Assembly: GCA_949130495.1 (NCBI GenBank)
Contig: OX422216.1
Coordinates: 101,377,967-101,441,966, forward strand
Source: Sambucus nigra
Taxonomy: Eukaryota > Streptophyta > Magnoliopsida > Dipsacales > Adoxaceae
Direction: 5' to 3'
DNA length: 64,000 bases
A program made the translations under genes and the position numbers. The notes under the pieces are model-generated. The model made no database searches, had not been told where the DNA came from, and saw nothing but the letters and a program-made list of their open reading frames with translations. Positions 47,562 to 57,904 of the stretch are shown here, piece after piece (positions within the stretch are counted from its first letter, which is position 1; each line of letters opens with the position of its first letter).

Positions 47562-47890
47562 ATGGAACTATTGTCAGCTCATGATATAGAGTTGATGAAG
47601 AAGTGCACTGAGTATTTCAAAGCTGGTCGTGCAGATTTCACTGAGGCACAGATAGTTGATATTCTTGGATCTGATGCCTCTGAATGAGTAATCGATGCTT
47701 ACCAATATTTAAAATGTTTGCTTAATCGGGTTGTGGCAAATAATGTGGATTACTATGAAATGATTGAAGATCTTCAAGGAAACTTCAGCTGCAGCACAAA
47801 AAAGCCACTGCTCTTTTACATGAAGGTTATGAGTGAAAGTACCAACATTTGAGTGTTGATTGGGGTTATAATAAGTTCATTTTAGTCCAT

Positions 47891-47964
<74 letters not shown>

Positions 47965-48876
47965 AGAGAGAGAGAGAGAGTGTATGCTAAAGCTTGAGAT
48001 TGAAGATCACATAAATATCGCTAAGTTGCTGGAAGAAGAGAATAATGCTTTGAGGGAAGACCTGAGACAACTCAAATTTGCCTCTTCCTCTGGAGCTCTG
48101 GTTCCAGTCAATGATGAAGGCTTTTCTTTTTTGGAGACTGAAAATGCTGCATTGAGAGAAGAATTGGAGGCTTTGAAAAAAGCCAGACCTACTTCCTCAT
48201 CGCGGGTTAGAGCAAGGGCTGGTCGGAGCAGCATTGAAGAAACTAGGACTCAATAGGCCTTATAAAACCAAGTTGTTCAACTGAAGGTAAAAAATCAAGC
48301 ATTGACTGAGATGTCCCAAAAAATTTAGAGTCCCACCAAGCAACTTTCGAATCAGAGTTCTGCATTGGAGAGTAAAGAAAACTTAGTGAAAAGGCTTCAT
48401 CGGCATGTTGAGAGATTGACTTATCAATTCCACAAGTAGCCCAGAGAGTTTTGGATTGGGGGATATAATGAAGCTTTATGTCATCTTGATGCTAGGTTGA
48501 AATAAACCAACAATGAGGGATACAAACAGGGATGGTTGAACGCCTTAACTGTGATGAAGGTCGAACAAGGAACAGAGCCGTGGGATTGATATGAGCCCGA
48601 ATTACTTAATTTGTCAGTGCCTCCTTCTAAACTAGATGTTAGCTGGATTCTAGTCCGCTCCATTCCTCAGTGTTTGATCTCCAGATATTTGGTGATTATA
48701 ATCTTCATAAAGATTTTGAGATATCTCGACCTTCACATATGCTTGACCGACCAAGTTTGAGCAATACCAGAATGCTGTGAGATTTGAACGTCATCAACTC
48801 TTCTTTTGCTATAGATGATCCTCCAGCTGGAATGGAGCCTTTACTTAAATCTGAAGGAAATAATCCAATAGAATAA
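47562..48876 (+). pseudogene. Antisense accessory gene 2 (or last exon), element B
   Basis: Begins MELLSAHDIELMKKC after the conserved CCAGG. The coiled coil is interrupted by a (GA)n expansion at 47896-47979 that reads Arg-Glu repeats. The readable segment 47849-48256 ends in a basic SSRVRARAGRSS stretch; after it, frames and stops alternate to TAA at 48874-48876. Compared with element A, several stops here are explained by C-to-T or G-to-A changes: CGA to TGA near 47686, CAA to TAA near 48501, CAG to TAG near 48438 and TGG to TGA near 48586. Confidence 0.6.
47896..47979 (+). repeat. (GA)n microsatellite inside coiled-coil coding sequence
   Basis: About 40 GA units with two GGGA interruptions near 47958. 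Absent from element A, which reads HEKRESVLKLEIEEH at this point. Confidence 0.92.
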
Positions 48877-49494
48877 ACTATTTGTATTTCGTTAGTGGTT
48901 GTTTAATGAAGAAAAATCAACTTTTTGTAATTTTATTTTCTTAGAAATAAACTCATTGTATGATATATATCTTGTCAATCTTTATTAGATAAACTATAAT
49001 AATGTTTATAATAATGTTGTACTTCGATGATTATATATCTATAAAGGGACAATTTATCCTTTGTTGATTTGATTTCCTAAACAATGGAACTTTGTCCTAT
49101 ATGTTTGCCTACTTGTAGTGACTTATCACCCATAAGTACCTAAGCAATGGAATTTATTTTATCCCATGTTCCTTCTTAGTTCTAGCAATCATTTATGTAA
49201 ATAATTGCCTTGGTGCCTAGGCAGTGGATATTTTACCCATCTTCTTGCCTAGTTTAGATGTCGCTTCGGTCACCCATAATCAAACAGACCTTGCATTGCT
49301 CGATTGTTATACCAACATTATTAGTTGTGTTGATGTCGAACAACTTGTAGTTGGTGTTTGTACTGATGCCGACCAACTTTGTTGAGAAAATTAGGTTAGT
49401 ATGCAGCACTAGTACTCCGAAAAAATAACACGAACGAATATTGAGAAATCCTCATTTTCATTTATTCTGAAACAATGGGGTACGTGTAGTTACA

Positions 49495-50465
49495 TTACTG
49501 GTAATATTTTTGCAAGTGCCCCGCATTCCAAGGATTCTTGAATTCTTCTCCTTCTAGGGTTTCTATTCTGTAAGTGCCAGGTTGAACAACAGTTGTGACA
49601 CGATAGGGCCCATGCCAGTTCGCTTCCAATTTATTGTGCTTTTGAATTACCTTCTTGAGCACATAATCTCCCTCCTTGAGATCACATTTCTTGACCCTTT
49701 TTATAGTAGAACATTGTGGTCCTTTATTGATAAGCTTCATTTCGAATTGTTGCATCTTCTCTGACTTCTTTTGAGCATGTCCAAGTCCAAACATCTCATC
49801 AAATTGCTTACCGGAGAATTGAAATTAAGAACCCTATGAGTAGGTAGTCCTAAATCAGTAGGTATTACTGCTTCACTCCCAAAAGCTAACATGTAAGGAG
49901 ATTCCCCAGTTGCTATTCGGGGAGTTGTTTGGTAAGCCCATAGCACTGAGTGTAACTCATTTATCCAGTTTCCCTTGGCATCATACAACCTTTTCTTCAA
50001 CCCATTCAATAGAGTTTTGTTCGTTACCTCTGTTTTCCCGTTACTTTGGGGATGACCCAGAGCAGAATGGATCTTTTGAATGTTAGACTGTAAACAGTAC
50101 GCAGCGAACTCCTCATTGTCAAATTGGGTACCATAATTAGTGATAAAAGCATGCGGCAGACCATATCTACAAATAATATTCTTCCAAACTAATTAATAAA
50201 CTCTTTCATAGGTCATATCAATGAGAGGTTCAGCTTCTACCCATTTCGTGAAATAATCCACAACAACCGCCAAATATTTAAATCATCCTCTTGTAGTTGG
50301 CAGAGGCCCGACTAAATCTATTCCCCACATGGAAAATGGCCAAGGGGAAGTGATTTGTGTTAACAGTGCCTGAGGAGTTCTACGTATAGTAGAAAATCGT
50401 TGGCACTTATTGCATTTCTTGGCATAATCCGTACAATCAGCACGCATTATTGGCCAGTAGTACCC
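49495..50465 (-). pseudogene. pol: Integrase of element B
   Basis: Continues from the second RNase H. Visible parts include CTDYAKKCNKCQ (zinc site), a first-Asp region near 50330, a second-Asp/Asn stretch near 50120, WINELHSVLWAYQTTPRIATGESPYMLAF (about 49980-49890) and a C-terminal half with NKLEANWHGPYRV ending at the stop 49497-49495. Broken by several stops. Confidence 0.78.
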
Positions 50466-51281
50466 CTACGTATTTATTCTCTGTAAGAGAGTTCTTCCTG
50501 CCACGTGAGCTCCACGAGATCCTTCATGAATTTCTTCTATCAGATCTTTAACTTCTACTGGATGAACACATCTTTGCAAACCAACTATCACACCTCTTTT
50601 GTACAGAATATCATCGTTTAAAACGTATCTGGCATCTGTAAACTTTAACCTCTTGGCTGCAAGTTGGTCGAATGGTAATGTGCCTTCTTCGATATAAGAT
50701 CTGATGGGATCCATCCAGGAAAGTCCCATATCCGAAGCGATAAAATTCACCATTAAATCTTTATTAATACTTATGCTTGCCAGTATTTCAATTGAAATTA
50801 TTCTTCGTAGCTCAGTGCGCGTAGTTGAAGCTAACCGAGAAAGTGCATTTGCTCTCGGATTCTCCAGTCTTGGTATTCTAATCACTTGGACGGCTGTCAA
50901 ATGGGATATAATATCCATGGCTTTAGCCAAATACCTCGTCATGAACTCCCCTTTCACTGCGTAAAGATTGAGCATCTTATTTACCACTAATTGCGAGCCA
51001 CTGAACACCATAACTTTCTCTGCGTTGAATGACTTAGCTAAGCTGAGGCCCATAATTACAGCTTTATACTCAGCTTCATTGTTGGAAGCTTTCGATTGTA
51101 AATGCATAACATATTCTATATCTAACCCATTTGGACTATTGAGAATAATTTCATCTCCGCAACCTGTTGCACTCGAGGAACCATCAATATACAAACTCCA
51201 TATAGGAATATTATCATCAAACCCGTGGTCTGATAAGATCCCTTGATGGAATATCTGGCGCTTCTTTTCTCCATCCTTCAA
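50466..51281 (-). pseudogene. pol: Second RNase H of element B, long open frame
   Basis: 271 codons open. LYIDGSSSATGCGDEI (Asp), ASNNEAEYKAVI (Glu), VMVFSGSQLV (family FSDSQL, so the third acid is Gly) and RANALSRLAS (family RADALA, Asp to Asn). The two substitutions suggest loss of activity although the frame is open. It then runs into the zinc-binding start of integrase. Confidence 0.82.
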
Positions 51282-51464
51282 CTCTGGCCCCTCACTAGAA
51301 GATTATAGTTGATCGGTTACCATCTCTTCTGGCTGGTCTGTGGCCTGGTGTTGATCGGGAACAATTTCTGTTAATTCTCTAGCATTTTTAGGTTGCTCTG
51401 CATTATCCCCCTCTTGATAAGAAGTATCTGGGTATGTAATTTCAATGATGAAATCTGCCACTGC

Positions 51465-52911
51465 CTACCCCTTGAGAGAAGATCTTGGCTTGTAGATAAT
51501 GTCATACTCCCCTAATTCTATTGCCCAATACATTAATCTTCCAAATTTTTCTGGCTTATCTAACGCCTGTCTGAGTGGCATGTCAGTATATACCACTATC
51601 ATATGGGCTTGGAAATATGGTTTCATTCTTATGCTCACCACAATCAATGCCAACGCCAACTTTTCCAGTTTTGGATACCTGGTCTCTGCTCCCCTGAATG
51701 CCTTACTCGTATAGTAAACTGGTTGTTGCACTCCGTTTTCTATTCATATCAAATCCGAACTAATTGCACTTTCGGAAATAGCTAAGTACAAATATAATTT
51801 TTCTCCCAACACCGGCCTGGACAGTAAAGGAGGTGTTCTCAAGTATCTCTTCAACTCTAAATTTTTTTCTCACATTCGTTATTCCACTCAAAGGTCTTTC
51901 TAAGCACCTTGAAGAATGGAAGACATCTATCAGTTGCTCCGGAGACGAATCTGTTGAGAGTTGCTACGCACCCCGTGAGGCTCTGCACTTCCTTCTTAGT
52001 GGCTGGAGATTGTAGTTCTATCAAGGCTTTTATCTTGTCAGGATTTGCTTCAATACCTCATTGATTCACAATATACCCGAGGGACATGCCTTCTTGTACG
52101 CCAAAAATGCACTTGGTTGGGTTCAGCTTCATCTGGTACTTCTCTAACTGATCAAATGTTTGGCTCAGATCGGCTATATGGTCAGCAGCTTTCTTACTTT
52201 TGGTCAACATGTCATCGATGTACACCTCCATATTTTTGTCGATCTGTTCTGCGAACACCTTGTTCATCAGCCGTTTGTATGTAGAACCTGCATTTTTATG
52301 ACCAAAAGGCATAACATTGTAATAATATGTTCCTCATGGGGTAATGAAAGAGGTACTTTCCCTGTCTTCTGGCTTTATTTTAATTTGATTGTATCCGGAG
52401 TAGGCATCCATGAAGCTTAACAATTTATGCCCCGAAGTAGCATCTACTAGCTGATCTATCCTGGGCAGGGGAAATGATATTTTGGGTAAGCTTTATTCAA
52501 GTCTGTGAAGTCCACACACATTCTCCACTTGTTGTTCTTCTTCTTCACCATCACCACATTAGCAAGCCAATTAGGATACTTGACGTCTTTAATAAAAGAA
52601 GCCTTCTGTATCTTTTCTACTTCCTCTTGAATAGCTTGATTCTTCTTCGGACTAAAAACTCTTCTTCATTGCTTGACTGGTTTGATCTCTTTATTGACAT
52701 TGAGCTTGTGACACAAGAAGGATGGGTCTATCCCTGGCATATCTACATGACTCCATGCGAATGCTTGCTTTCTATGCCTCAAAAATGCCACCAGCTCTTT
52801 CTTTAATATCGGATCAAGTGAAGCACCAATCTGAGTTATTCTTTCTAGTTTCTCATCATCCAGAGTAATGCTCTTCATTGCCTCCATGACCTGGCCTTTA
52901 ACGAGATCCAT
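51465..52911 (-). pseudogene. pol: Reverse transcriptase and first RNase H of element B
   Basis: Starts with a linker (LERITQIGASLDPILKKELVAFL) and MPGIDPSFLCHKLNVN, continues through broken frames to MPFGHKNAGSTYKRLMNKVF with EVYIDDMLTKSK (YIDD at about 52226), then the thumb and the first RNase H, readable at 51731-51465 (QPVYYTSKAFRGAETRYPKLEKLAL and IVVYTDMPLRQAL). Frame changes lie near 52660, 52310, 52050 and 51880. Confidence 0.8.
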
Positions 52912-52999
52912 TTCATCTCTAGGGTATAAGGATTCAATCTCTGACTCATCAGATTTTTTTCACTTGATAAGTGGTTGTTTTCTTCCTTGCATCGTCCAA

Positions 53000-53635
53000 T
53001 TATTCTTTCTCAGCAGACGAGTAGTAGCATTCACAAGCTACTTTTTGATCGCCCTTCATAATTCTAACCCCAAAGTTGGTCGATAAATTTAAACACTGAT
53101 GTATAGTGGATGGAACTGCTTCAAACTTTTTCAAGCCTACTATCCCCATGATTATATTATAGGCTAATGGGACATTTTTATCCATCACGAATAAGCGCAC
53201 CTTCTCCGATCCACAAGCAGTCCAGGTGCCAATCAGCATTTCTAACTTGATCGTCCTAAGCGGAAAAACTTTCTCTCTAGAGAATTCAATAAGGGGCATG
53301 TGATATGGCTCCAGTTGACTAAGTTTTAAGTTCAAACTGTTGAAGCATGGATAAAACACGATGTCCGTCGAGCTACCATTGTCCACCAGCACTTTCGAGA
53401 TGATTACATCCTTTATTCTCATCTTGATGACTAGGGGATCATCATGAGGATACAAAACACCTCCCAGATGATTTTTAGAAAAACTGACGACCATCTTTTC
53501 TTTGTTAACCTTCCTCGGGCGATCCTCTTCTGCTAAATTTATTCGATGTATATAAGAACAAGCTTGTACCTCATTGAGGTAAGCTTTTCTCTCAGCGGGA
53601 TGATCACCGACTCCTACATCTCCACCTGTAATCAT
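53000..53635 (-). pseudogene. pol: Aspartic protease of element B
   Basis: 211 codons open. VLVDNGSSTDIVFYPCF is the active site, LIEFSREKVFPLRT the flap region, and YNIIMGIVGLKKFEAV the end. Its neighbour downstream is RT, as in element A. Confidence 0.8.
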
Positions 53636-53639
53636 TTAC

Positions 53640-55364
53640 AATCGAATGAACCAAAACGAATTGAAAATACCTCACGCTCGGGTTGTCTTAGCCTTTTTGG
53701 GAGATCAGGTCATCTTCATGGTTTATTTTCTTATCGTCCTTCGGTCGATAAGGAAACTTGGTCCTCTATCGAGTTCTATTGTTGGTCCTGCCACCATTCT
53801 GGCAATCAACGTACTTGTTCAGCTTTCCTCGTCTAATGAATGATTCTATCTCATTTTGGAGAGCTATACACTACTTGGTTGTGTGACCGTGATCTTTATG
53901 GAACTCGTAGTACTTGGATTGGTCCCTTCTTTCAGGGGGATACCTTCAGTTTTCCTGTCCAGTTCAGTTCCTCACTGTTCTTAATTTCTTCTAGAATGTG
54001 GTTTATATCCACCTTTAAGGGAGTATAATTCCCGTACCTCCTCATGTGGTCTAATCCTTCTTTGCCTTTCAACTGCCTACCCCCACCATTATGCTTGTGA
54101 TCTGTCCTTTTCGATTTGCCTTCAGCTTTAGTTTTGGCCCTTGCCTCTGCATTTTTCTTCGCAGCCATAGCTTCTTCGACATTTATAATTTTGGCTGCTT
54201 TGGCCATCAGTTCAGCCATGGATTTGGGGGGATCCTTGGCTAAGGTGTAGTACAGTTTGTCTGGTAAGAGACCACTCATGAGAGCCGTGTTGGCTATCTT
54301 CTCCTCATAATCAATGACCTCCAGCTTCTTGTTATTAAAATGAGTGATATAATCCCTGGTGCTTTCTCCTGCCCTCTGTCTAACGCTCAACAGATGTGCT
54401 ACCCTTTTAACCGGCTTTGCACCAAAATAGAAATTACCTATGTAGAGCTCGACCAGCTGATGGAAGGTTGCGATCTGCCCCCGAGGAAGGCTATTATACC
54501 ATATCTGATAAAATCCAGTGATGGTTCCTGAGAATGCCCTGCACCTCATTTCATCTGGGACAGCGTAGATGTCAGTTGCAGCTTGATACTGCTCTATGTG
54601 GAGAACATGATCGAGTTTGCCATCATATTTAGGTGTGACTATAGGAGCCTTGAATTTTGATGGCGTGGAAAAATCTACAATTTCTTGTACAAATGGAGAT
54701 CCCATGATAAAAGTCCTTTGGAGGGGTTCTTGGCCTTGGCCATCTCCCCTAACCTATCTTTCAATCTCTGAATGGAACCCTTTCATGCATCATCTCCAGC
54801 CTCTGGTTTACGAGCAACAGATCGCGCATAATTCTCCTCTTGGTATCTTTTTGTACGAGCTACATGCCTGAGAGTGGGATGTGACTGGGCCGAACCTTCC
54901 CTTAATTCATTTGGTCGTTGAGAATTTCTCGATGCAATTCGAGGAGAATTTATGTTCCTCCTAGGGACCAAACGATCGAACGGAGTGACTCTGCTTAACA
55001 TTTTCAGCAGACTCGTTCATTTTGGAATTAAAGTAACATCTTCCTGAGAATCCAGAAGTCTTATAGGTGAAGTTAATCCAGGATGATAGTATGGATCAAT
55101 TGAATTCTCGGCATGATAGACTTCAGTGTGTCTAGATATGGAGGCTGGTGGATGTATGCTTCTACGAATGCTACGCTGTCCTGATTGGGTCGATCCTCTA
55201 TTTTGGACAGTTTGGATAAACTATCGCATGGTTTCTTGCATGGTCGTTTGTCCTCAGGCTATATTTACCAGGATCCCAGTGATATCTTGTGTATTTGGAG
55301 GAGTCAAAGAATTTGGGGGATTCAAGTCGTTGTTCCTATGGCTAGATTCTGGGATATCAGCCAT
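53640..55364 (-). pseudogene. gag: gag of element B
   Basis: ATG at 55364 (MADIPESSHRNND). The N-terminal part has stops and the basic stretch NSQRPNELREGSAQS. The best segment is 54705-53932 (257 codons): GSPFVQEIVDFSTPSKFKAP, YDGKLDHVLHIEQYQ, CRAFSGTITGFYQIWYN, LLSVRQRAGESTRDYI, ending in a Lys-rich linker. The knuckle region near 53880 is in another frame and broken. Confidence 0.8.
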
Positions 55365-55403
55365 TTCTGATGCGTTTTTAGTGAAAAATGCTACGTATAG
55401 TTG

Positions 55404-55424
55404 TTCCCACAGACGGAGCCAATC
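55404..55424 (-). promoter_or_regulatory. Primer binding site of element B
   Basis: Minus-strand ATTGGCTCCGTCTGTGGGAA next to the right LTR. Confidence 0.75.
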
Positions 55425-55884
55425 TGTTGATGTAAAAAACTAGATTTGATCTAATTAATTAATCACAGATAAATATGAATAAAGAAATAAGACAAAGGGT
55501 TTTTAAAGTGGTTCAGCCTTAAGGAAATGGCTACGTCCACTGTCTTGTATTGTTGGGTGTTTTGCCTTAATCTTGATTAGCTTTTGCCTATGATAACTTA
55601 CCGGTTATAAGGGTATTACAATGTCTTTATAGCCTTTAGGCTGCTCATGTGAATAGACAATATGCCGTTATTAGATAGACATATGTATCGGTACATAATA
55701 AGAATATTCATTGAATCTATTTTGGTCGTTTGGTCTTCCTAGATAGTTGCTCGATATTCTAAGCAGCTCGGTATTTTGAGTAGCTCGTCATGTCATGTTG
55801 CTCAGTGCATATAATTATGCCATGTTGGATGACACGGGTCTTATCATAACTGGTCCACGCCAGCTGACTAATTTTTGTATCAAC
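55425..55884 (-). repeat. 5' LTR of element B
   Basis: TGTTGATGTAAAAAAC to GTATCAAC, about 460 bp. A CTATAAAGA box on the minus strand lies near 55642. Confidence 0.88.
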
Positions 55885-55889
55885 GGTGA

Positions 55890-56951
55890 AAAAAATAGCT
55901 TTATTAAAATTTAAGTTAGGTTAACTTAGTCCCACCTCATTATTTTTAAAACAAAACCCTTAACCTAATTGAGAGTTAAATAGAGGCAACTTGGTAGGCA
56001 TGCTTTGTGAGTCAATTTGGAGAGGGGGATTGGAAGATTAAAGAAATAATTTGAAAGCAACATTAATTGATCATCATCTTCCTCACACTAAAGGTTTCAT
56101 CTCTATAACAAATCAAGATAAGAATTATTTATATTTATCCCCTTTGATTTGAATGGTTTATATTATAATTCATGTAAATTGAAGAGATAACATTACAATG
56201 GTAAATCAGAATTTAGAGTTGAAATTATATATTGTTAAATTGTTGGAAATATGGAATTGGATTCAAAATGCAAAAAATGGGGTTCTTCCGTACTTTATGT
56301 AGTTGGGCAAAATTAAATTGGGTTTATTGAATTGAATTAACAATTGAATATTTAACTTCATTAGAATCATTAATTATATTGGTAGTGCTAAATTTATTAG
56401 ATGAATTCACTTGGTTTAGAGAAAAAAGCCATTGTTGATTAAAATTGGGTTTCTTATCCATAATATAAAATTTAGTAAATTTATTAGATGAATTCGCTTG
56501 GTTTAAAGAACAAAGCCTTTGTTGATTAAAATTGGGGTTCTTATCAATTTGAAAATTGGTTGATTTAATTATGGAGTTGATATTTAATTATATTAGAATC
56601 ATCATCTTTTATACTTATCTTAGTAATTAAAACCTTATGTTGAGAATTGCACAAGAATCAATGAACTTTGAATCTAGGGTTCTATTATGATTGTGGGAAA
56701 TTGATTAGATATATATATATATATATATATATATTTTTATTAGATTTTAGATGCTAATTTAATGAGGAATTTGACTTTCAACAATTAGTAAATATAGATA
56801 TATGATTGAGATGATTTGGGACTAAATTGGGAATGTTTTGTGGAAAATTCTTGTAAATGTCAAAATTGGATTTGAGAGGTTCGAAGGACAGATAAATTCA
56901 TGCCCATGTTGAATCGATTGGTCAAGTTTACCAAGTTGGGGTTTTAGTTAG
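55890..56951 (+). repeat. LTR of element E, second piece
   Basis: AT-rich, non-coding sequence continuing the E LTR after element B. Cut at 56951 by element D; the LTR end is outside the window. Contains a short (TA)n at about 56709-56734 and an imperfect internal repeat of about 60 bp (near 56395-56460 and 56472-56540, sharing ATTAGATGAATTC and TTGATTAAAATTGGG). Confidence 0.5.
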
Positions 56952-57823
56952 TGTTATCACCTAAAATTGGTATATTGATTGTATTATCTTAAATATACTA
57001 ATTATCAGCAAATTACATATAAGAGATTTAAATTGCTGAAATACAAACACTAGAAAAAAATAATAGAATGATGAGATAAAGATAATAAGAATCGAATTTA
57101 CATGGTTAAGCCCAAAAGTGGTGCCTACGTCCACAGGTGCAGTGTTGACTGTGTTGATTTACTAGGCAAAATCTATTGACAAGTACAATAGTTAAGCTCT
57201 CAAGTTCTCACTAGAGTTGGACAGCATAACAGTAAGAAAAATATCGGATCCCCCAAATGTGGGTAGTGTGTGTTATTTATAGGTTGTTAAAGGAGAGAGA
57301 AAAGAGAGTATCATGTGGCTCACCTTTATAGGTTAGGTGAGTACACGTTCTACATACATAGTGAGAGAATAACCATAAGTTAGTTATTGGCACATGGTGG
57401 AGAATATTTTCATATCATCACCATGTGCATGTGTAGTAAATGTTGTTGATGTTTCCTCTATTGGGAGAGGTCACCGTGATGTGCATGTGCATGTTGTTGT
57501 GTAATAAACTAAGGATTTTCGTGACTTAGAAGTCACCGTGGATGTTTCCTCTATTGGGAGAGGTTTTACCACGTTAAAAATAGTGTGTTCTGATTATCTT
57601 CATCTCCTCATCTCATTCTATAGTGTGCTGATATTTTGAAACTTTCTTAGTTTTAAAACTGATTACAAAGTCTTGGTTATTCTCGTACATAAGTTTTTTT
57701 TTGTAAACACATCTTGTTGTTTATCATTTTTATTTTCAAAAGAAAAGGGTTTCTTCAACAAACATCTCGGAGTTTCTTATACAGTTTAATCATTGTATTA
57801 AACGGCATTAGTAACGTTTTTCA
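56952..57823 (+). repeat. 5' LTR of element D
   Basis: TGTTATCACCTAAAATTGG to CGTTTTTCA, about 872 bp. The end is fixed by the PBS. The start is inferred from the TG and the change from element E sequence and cannot be checked against a 3' copy. Confidence 0.6.
57274..57282 (+). promoter_or_regulatory. TATA-like box in LTR of element D
   Basis: TATTTATAG about 320 bp into the LTR. Confidence 0.4.
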
Positions 57824-57825
57824 AT

Positions 57826-57837
57826 TGGTATCAGAGC
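57826..57837 (+). promoter_or_regulatory. Primer binding site, initiator tRNA-Met, element D
   Basis: TGGTATCAGAGC three bases after the LTR end. Confidence 0.85.
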
Positions 57838-57904
57838 CCTGTAAACTTTTATTTCAAAAAAAAGGATCTTGTGTTTCTGAAATCGTTTTCTGAAAATCCT
57901 AACT

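Larger units (their letters stand above)
41191..55884 (-). mobile_element. Element B: second Tat-lineage element, holding solo LTR 3
   Basis: Same design and gene order as element A, minus strand, with LTRs at 41191-41626 and 55425-55884 and antisense genes between integrase and the 3' LTR. GGTGA flanks both ends (41186-41190 and 55885-55889). With that duplication the left end has one extra T and the right end lacks the final A, so the ends are slightly eroded. Without solo LTR 3 the element is about 11.6 kb. Confidence 0.88.
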
